Origin: an uncultured Prevotellaceae bacterium
GTDB taxonomy: Bacteria; Bacteroidota; Bacteroidia; Bacteroidales; Muribaculaceae
Reading direction: 5' to 3'
DNA length: 64,000 nt
NCBI GenBank assembly: GCA_900318645.1
Contig: ONLH01000032.1
Location: forward strand, 1 to 64,000
The notes below the pieces were generated by a model. It made no database searches and was not told the origin of the DNA. It saw only the letters and a program-made list of their open reading frames with translations. Position numbers and translations under genes: made by a program. Positions 60,450-64,000 of the stretch are shown one piece after another; the stretch's first letter is position 1; every line of letters starts with the position of its first letter.

Positions 60450-60692
60450 TTAATTGTGTACGTAATCCCAATGACCGCATGTGCACTTTCCGGCACCATT
60501 TGTAGCTCTGGTAAATTTTGTACACCCGCACAGCGCATGGCGACAAGCACCGTTACCTTGAGATGTTGATTCTACTTGAACACCTTCATGATTGCTGAAC
60601 GCTTCTTCGGATGTTAAACCACTTGAGAAAGCTGTAACAGCAGTTGTAAGTGCCATGACTACTGCAATACCGAGAACGATTGTCTTCTTCAT
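60450..60692 (-). CDS. Small secreted cysteine-rich peptide
   Basis: 80 residues: signal peptide-like start (TIVLGIAVVMALTTAVTAFSSG) then a ~55-residue mature part with six Cys in CRHALCGCTKF and GKCTCGHWDYVHN; pattern C-x4-C-x-C...C-x-C-x2-H. Could bind a metal or form disulfides. The segment SEEAFSNHEG after the hydrophobic part faintly recalls the NVEAL-type short secreted peptides of Bacteroidota (low confidence). It is expressed from leader C. No modification or export genes are adjacent. Confidence 0.7.
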   Translation of the reverse strand: MKKTIVLGIAVVMALTTAVTAFSSGLTSEEAFSNHEGVQVESTSQGNGACRHALCGCTKFTRATNGAGKCTCGHWDYVHN

Positions 60693-60699
60693 TTTAATT

Positions 60700-60822
60700 T
60701 ACCCTAATTCGTGTCGAGCGCAACTTTTAATTGTTTTTGTTTGATTGAAAAAATAGTTTCGTTGTTGTAGCGCGCTTCATGTGCGCCTCTGTAGTAATAA
60801 GGCACACCTCCTGGGAAATCTA
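60700..60822 (-). promoter_or_regulatory. Conserved leader C
   Basis: Distal block 60822-60770 (TAGATTTCCC..., CCTTATTACTACAGAGGCGC, GAAGCGCGC) and proximal block 60726-60700 (AAGTTGCGCTCGACACG then AATTAGGGTA), seven bases before ATG 60692. Confidence 0.85.
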
Positions 60823-60865
60823 TCACTCGACATGGTGTTTTTTCTTAATCCTACAAAGAATGAAA

Positions 60866-60901
60866 AACGACTGCCGTGGAATCATTTCCACAACAGTCGT
60901 T
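60866..60901 (-). terminator. Terminator after the TPR gene
   Basis: AACGACTG (60866-60873) with CAGTCGTT (60894-60901) and an inner GTGGAA/TTCCAC stem. The space between it and the TPR stop (60902-60993) shows nothing else. Confidence 0.8.
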
Positions 60902-60993
60902 ATTGTTTGCCACAAGCCCCCCTTGTTTTACAAGGCAGCTCGTAGATTCAACACCAGCGAATCAATCAAACATCAACGCACGTATCTTAGTGA

Positions 60994-62916
60994 CTATGGC
61001 TGGCTCATTAATTCTTTAACCTCGTCAATTTTTTCTTTCGTTGTCTGAGTATCAGGGTGTTGAGTGCCTAAAACTCGCTCACGAATGTCCAGCGCTTTTT
61101 GGTAATACTCCAGTGCCTTATCGTAATCGCCTTTGCGAGAGTAAACTGCCCCAATATTGTTGTAGGACATTGCAACATCGGAATGGTTCGTGCCATTTAC
61201 ACGTTCATATATACTTAGTGATTTCTGATAAAACTCCAATGCCTTTTCGTAATCTGCTCTGTCGTAATAAATAAAACCGATATTATTGTAGGATGTGGCG
61301 ACATCGGGGTGTTCCGAGCCTAATAATCGTTCACTAATGCCCAGAGATTTCTGATAATATTCCAATGCCTTTTCAGAGTCGCCTTTGCTTTCATAAACAG
61401 AACCGATATTATTGTATGCCATAGATACATAGGGGTGTTCTGTGCCTAATAATCGTTCACTAATGCTTAGTGATTTCTGATAATATTCCAATGCCTTTTC
61501 ATAATCTCCTTTGTCGTTGTAAACCCTACCGATATCGTTGAAAGATCCAGCGACATATGGATAGTCATAGTCCACATCACGCTCAAAAAAAACCAATGCC
61601 TTCTGATAATAATCAAGGGCCTTATCGTAATCACTATTACTGTAGTAAACCATACCTATATTGTGATAGGTCGTGGCGACATCCAAATGATCTGTGCCCA
61701 AAATACGCTCACTGATGTCCAAATCCTTTTGCATATATTCCAGTGCCTTATCGTAAACTCCTTTGTAATAGTAAATTAAACCGATATTATTGTAAAACGT
61801 GGCGACATCAGAGTGTTCTGTGCCTAAAACAAGCTCACTGATGTCTAGCGCCTTCTGCATATTGTCCAATGCCTCATCGTAATCTGCTTTAATAGCGCAA
61901 ACAGAACCGATACTATGGTGGAATTTAGCAGCCCATTTACTATGATTGCCAAATTGCTCTTGAGCTAATCTTAGACCACGTAGGTAATAATCCATTGCCG
62001 AATCATAATCTGCCATGAAATCTTCAACGAATAGGCCAGCATCATAAATCCATTCCACATTGGTGGTGTCTAGGGCGGAGCGCCGCATAAGGTAGTAAGC
62101 TGCAGAGTCGTTTTGATATTTTCCTTTATGGATGGTGTATTTGTTATAGTAGTCCTCGGCCAGGTCGTTGAGTTTGAATTCGGCATCACGTTGTGACTTG
62201 GCAAGGAACTCGGCGGTGGCTTGATTCAACTCCTGCTGTTCACGTAGCTCTCGCTCTCGTTGGTCAAAGTCCCCCTTGCTGTTGATCAATGAATCGGCGC
62301 GCTCCAGTTCAGCATTCTCGATGCACTCCAGAATCTGGCGGTTGATTTCGCTCAAGCCCTTGTAGTCGGTCATCGCATAGCGCTCGGCCATCTCGCCGAT
62401 GAGTTCAATGTATTTGTCGTAATCATCGTTCAGACGCTCACGCTCGGCGTAGTAAATCGAGTCGCTGATGGCCTTCTCTGCCAACTGGCGCTCCAAATCG
62501 GCGATACGCGTCTCATAGATCCTCTTGGCACGGGCAAACGCTTTATCCTCAATCAACTTCTTGTCGCTGGCCAAATGCTTGTCCGAAACCATTACAATTT
62601 CCAGCGGGACAGAGGCAGAGTAGGAATACTGGCGCCCCTGTAGATGCTTATCCACGAGGGTATAGCCTTTCTTTTGTACCCGCGACACCTTGTATGAGTC
62701 ACCCTGTTTCTTGCCTGGAATTGAAAAGGAGAACTTGCCACCCTTCTTGGTAACCAAGGCATTAGGATATTCTAGGATATTCACGGTAACTCCGTCGATG
62801 CCAACACTTGGACGTTTTGCCTTTTCTAGGGTCCTGACGATACCCTGCTGCTTTTGCACCTCAGCTACAAGTGAAATGGCGAGGCATGCCATCACAATCA
62901 GTAAAAATTTCTTCAT
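60994..62916 (-). CDS. Secreted TPR-repeat protein
   Basis: 640 residues from ATG 62916 (signal peptide FLLIVMACLAISLVAEV); the frame opens at 63003 but that lies upstream of the -7 element. N-terminal carboxypeptidase-regulatory-like beta domain (~30-105), a coiled coil rich in E/R/K (~115-240), then about eight kinesin-light-chain-like TPRs of 42 residues (YEKALEYYQKSLSISERLLGTEHPYV pattern split: YEKALEYYQKSLSISERLLG, TEHPYVSMAYNNIGSVY), ending at the C-terminus. Probably a periplasmic scaffold. Homologous TPR arrays recombine easily, so repeat number may vary between strains. Confidence 0.85.
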   Translation of the reverse strand: MKKFLLIVMACLAISLVAEVQKQQGIVRTLEKAKRPSVGIDGVTVNILEYPNALVTKKGGKFSFSIPGKKQGDSYKVSRVQKKGYTLVDKHLQGRQYSYSASVPLEIVMVSDKHLASDKKLIEDKAFARAKRIYETRIADLERQLAEKAISDSIYYAERERLNDDYDKYIELIGEMAERYAMTDYKGLSEINRQILECIENAELERADSLINSKGDFDQRERELREQQELNQATAEFLAKSQRDAEFKLNDLAEDYYNKYTIHKGKYQNDSAAYYLMRRSALDTTNVEWIYDAGLFVEDFMADYDSAMDYYLRGLRLAQEQFGNHSKWAAKFHHSIGSVCAIKADYDEALDNMQKALDISELVLGTEHSDVATFYNNIGLIYYYKGVYDKALEYMQKDLDISERILGTDHLDVATTYHNIGMVYYSNSDYDKALDYYQKALVFFERDVDYDYPYVAGSFNDIGRVYNDKGDYEKALEYYQKSLSISERLLGTEHPYVSMAYNNIGSVYESKGDSEKALEYYQKSLGISERLLGSEHPDVATSYNNIGFIYYDRADYEKALEFYQKSLSIYERVNGTNHSDVAMSYNNIGAVYSRKGDYDKALEYYQKALDIRERVLGTQHPDTQTTKEKIDEVKELMSQP

Positions 62917-62948
62917 AGTTGTTGGTATCTCGTCTGTTATTCTGCCCA

Positions 62949-62956
62949 CAAAAATA
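62949..62956 (-). promoter_or_regulatory. Promoter (-7) of the TPR gene
   Basis: Minus-strand TATTTTTG, 33 bases before ATG 62916; the TPR gene does not carry the shared leader. Confidence 0.6.
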
Positions 62957-62976
62957 CTAAAATATCGTAACACATG

Positions 62977-63009
62977 ACCAGCATGGGCAAAATTTTGCTC
63001 CATGCTGGT
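62977..63009 (-). terminator. Terminator after the gene at 63053
   Basis: ACCAGCATGG (62977-62986) with CCATGCTGGT (63000-63009) and inner GCAAAATTTTGC; followed on the minus strand by T-poor sequence, so strength is uncertain. Confidence 0.7.
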
Positions 63010-63052
63010 GAAAAGAAATTGATTATCGGTGCCTCAAGTTACATGATTGTGA

Positions 63053-63535
63053 TTAGAAGTAGCCCTTGCCGTGGCACTGGGTGCAGGTGATGTGGCTGTG
63101 GCCCGTTGATGCCATATAGCTAGTCTTGCAGATGTCACAATACTTCTTTGAGTCAAGTCCATAAGTTGCAACATGGTAGTCACGGATAATTGATCCTGTG
63201 CCATTGCACAACGGGCAAGTATGACGTGTCGAAGTCGTTGTGCCTTTTTGGGAGGACGAAGAAGTTGTCGATGTTGAGGTGGATGCAGACGAGTCATAAG
63301 AAGTCGTCCCGGCATATGCAGCTCCAGAGTTCCAGTCAACACTTGGCGTATAAGATGGCATATCGAATGCATTCCAGCCAAAGGCTGAAGACATCGAACT
63401 CGACGCATTGTAACTACTTGCCATTCCTCCCAGGAACGTAGCTCCACCCATAGCCATGCCCTGCCAGAATTCTTCACAGCACGATGTCATCATCATTGAT
63501 ACTGCAATCAGAAAGATGTAACTAATCTTCTTCAT
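63053..63535 (-). CDS. Lipoprotein with DnaJ-type zinc-finger tail
   Basis: 160 residues; signal peptide with lipobox TSC (MMMTSCC). A glycine/Met patch (GMAMGGATFLGGMASS), a Ser/Thr-rich linker (~75-100), and a C-terminal zinc module: CPLCNGTG (~110), CDICKTSY (~133) and CTQCHGKGYF (~151), i.e. DnaJ-like CxxCxGxG repeats. Such a zinc module on an exported lipoprotein is unusual. Behind leader D. Confidence 0.78.
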   Translation of the reverse strand: MKKISYIFLIAVSMMMTSCCEEFWQGMAMGGATFLGGMASSYNASSSMSSAFGWNAFDMPSYTPSVDWNSGAAYAGTTSYDSSASTSTSTTSSSSQKGTTTSTRHTCPLCNGTGSIIRDYHVATYGLDSKKYCDICKTSYMASTGHSHITCTQCHGKGYF

Positions 63536-63540
63536 TGTTC

Positions 63541-63630
63541 TATGCCCTTAGTCCGTGTCGAGCGCAACTTCTATTGTTGTTGTTAGTTGTTGGTTTCTAT
63601 TGGATAGAGGCAGTACCCCGGCAGCATCTA
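63541..63630 (-). promoter_or_regulatory. Conserved leader D (distal block diverged)
   Basis: Proximal block 63570-63541 (AAGTTGCGCTCGACACG then GACTAAGGGCATA) is as in leader B; the distal block 63630-63601 keeps only TAGAT...CCGG...CTAT and lacks the GCGCGC hairpin. Confidence 0.75.
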
Positions 63631-63693
63631 ACACCCCAGTGGATATTTTTTTGTTCATCGTACTCAATTCTAGCGCATAGCAAATAAAACAGA

Positions 63694-63718
63694 TGGCCAA
63701 CTCAATAAGAATTGGTCA
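63694..63718 (-). terminator. Possible terminator of the edge gene
   Basis: Imperfect stem TGGCCAACTC (63694-63703) with GAATTGGTCA (63709-63718). Confidence 0.5.
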
Positions 63719-63743
63719 CCTGATTCAATAAATCTACGATTAC

Positions 63744-64000
63744 TTATAGGCTGACTACCTTGATGCTCTTTTTAAAGGTTTGTACTTCTTGAACTGTGGG
63801 CTTATCTGCTTTCAACTCAATGGCCCCATTTTCATCAACTGCAGGAACTTGGCGTTTGGGTGCTCGGGCACCAGAGTACGGACCGCAGTAGCCCCACTGG
63901 ATATTTCCGGAGAAGTTCTGTTGTGAATTCTGTCCCCAGGTCCAGAAAAGAAGAGCAGTCTGGTCGCTCCTGCGTGATAGTTGCATTGATCCCTCTTTAT
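63744..64000 (-). CDS. C-terminal part of an unidentified protein, cut by the window edge
   Basis: The frame is open from the window edge to the stop at 63744. An ATG at 63986 would give only 80 residues without signal peptide: LSRRSDQTALLFWTWGQNSQ, a short glycine/tyrosine part (NIQWGYCGPYSGARAPKRQ) and a polar end (KADKPTVQEVQTFKKSIKVVSL). Because the frame continues upstream (KEGS before the Met), a longer gene is likely. Not recognised. Confidence 0.45.
   Translation of the reverse strand, partial: KEGSMQLSRRSDQTALLFWTWGQNSQQNFSGNIQWGYCGPYSGARAPKRQVPAVDENGAIELKADKPTVQEVQTFKKSIKVVSL

Noticed and set aside
61000..62100. CRISPR-like regular repeats
   Set aside because: The periodic signal of ~126 bases comes from 42-residue TPR codon repeats in a coding gene, not from direct repeats with spacers.

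Overview
The window reads as a chromosomal segment of a Bacteroidales bacterium (phylum Bacteroidota), most like a gut or rumen anaerobe; I cannot name genus or species. Supporting signs: many promoters fit the Bacteroidota pattern TTTG-N19-21-TAnnTTTG, secreted proteins carry type IX secretion-like C-terminal tails or dockerin-like ends, an SPFH/flotillin protein and an S9 dipeptidyl peptidase are present, and the central metabolism is strictly anaerobic amino acid fermentation. No rRNA, tRNA, CRISPR array or transposase gene was seen.

Layout. 1-8.0 kb: ADP-forming acyl-CoA synthetase (cut by the window edge), dapF, a MalY/PatB-like PLP enzyme, and a tight iorA-iorB-aminotransferase operon; together these suggest oxidation of aromatic amino acids to aryl acetates with ATP gain. 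8.1-16.0 kb: an RND efflux operon (adaptor, pump, outer-membrane channel) followed by a lipoprotein and an outer-membrane phospholipase A, which converges on a patatin-barrel phospholipase. 18.2-25.2 kb: rfbB, a DUF1016-type nuclease gene flanked by a 37-bp direct repeat, a small acidic protein, a CotH/dockerin protein, two zinc-ribbon membrane proteins and an L,D-transpeptidase. 25.5-37.2 kb: htpG, several secreted or outer-membrane proteins (one OmpA-like gene is frameshifted), a DPP-IV-type peptidase and a flotillin.

37.5-52.9 kb: one co-directional cluster of 15 genes that encodes nearly the whole lysine-to-acetate/butyrate fermentation: atoD, kal, kce, kdd, kamA, kamB, kamC, kamD, kamE, atoA, crt, hbd, bcd, etfB, etfA. 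Lysine is isomerised twice (KamA, KamDE), oxidised (Kdd), cleaved with acetyl-CoA (Kce), deaminated (Kal) and reduced to butyryl-CoA (Bcd/Etf); AtoDA moves CoA to acetoacetate. Only a thiolase is missing from the window. The two CoA-transferase subunits are split by 9 kb, and many gaps are filled by short tandem repeats (7- or 9-bp units), REP-like hairpins or a 160-bp inverted repeat.

53.0-64 kb: a small protein resembling an isolated FtsZ C-terminal domain, a VanX-like dipeptidase, a GH3 beta-glucosidase, a DEDDh exonuclease, then a minus-strand accessory island of small secreted proteins and a TPR protein. Four of these secreted genes share a conserved leader that ends at the start codon. 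This shared leader and the repeat-flanked nuclease unit are the best candidates for something undescribed.
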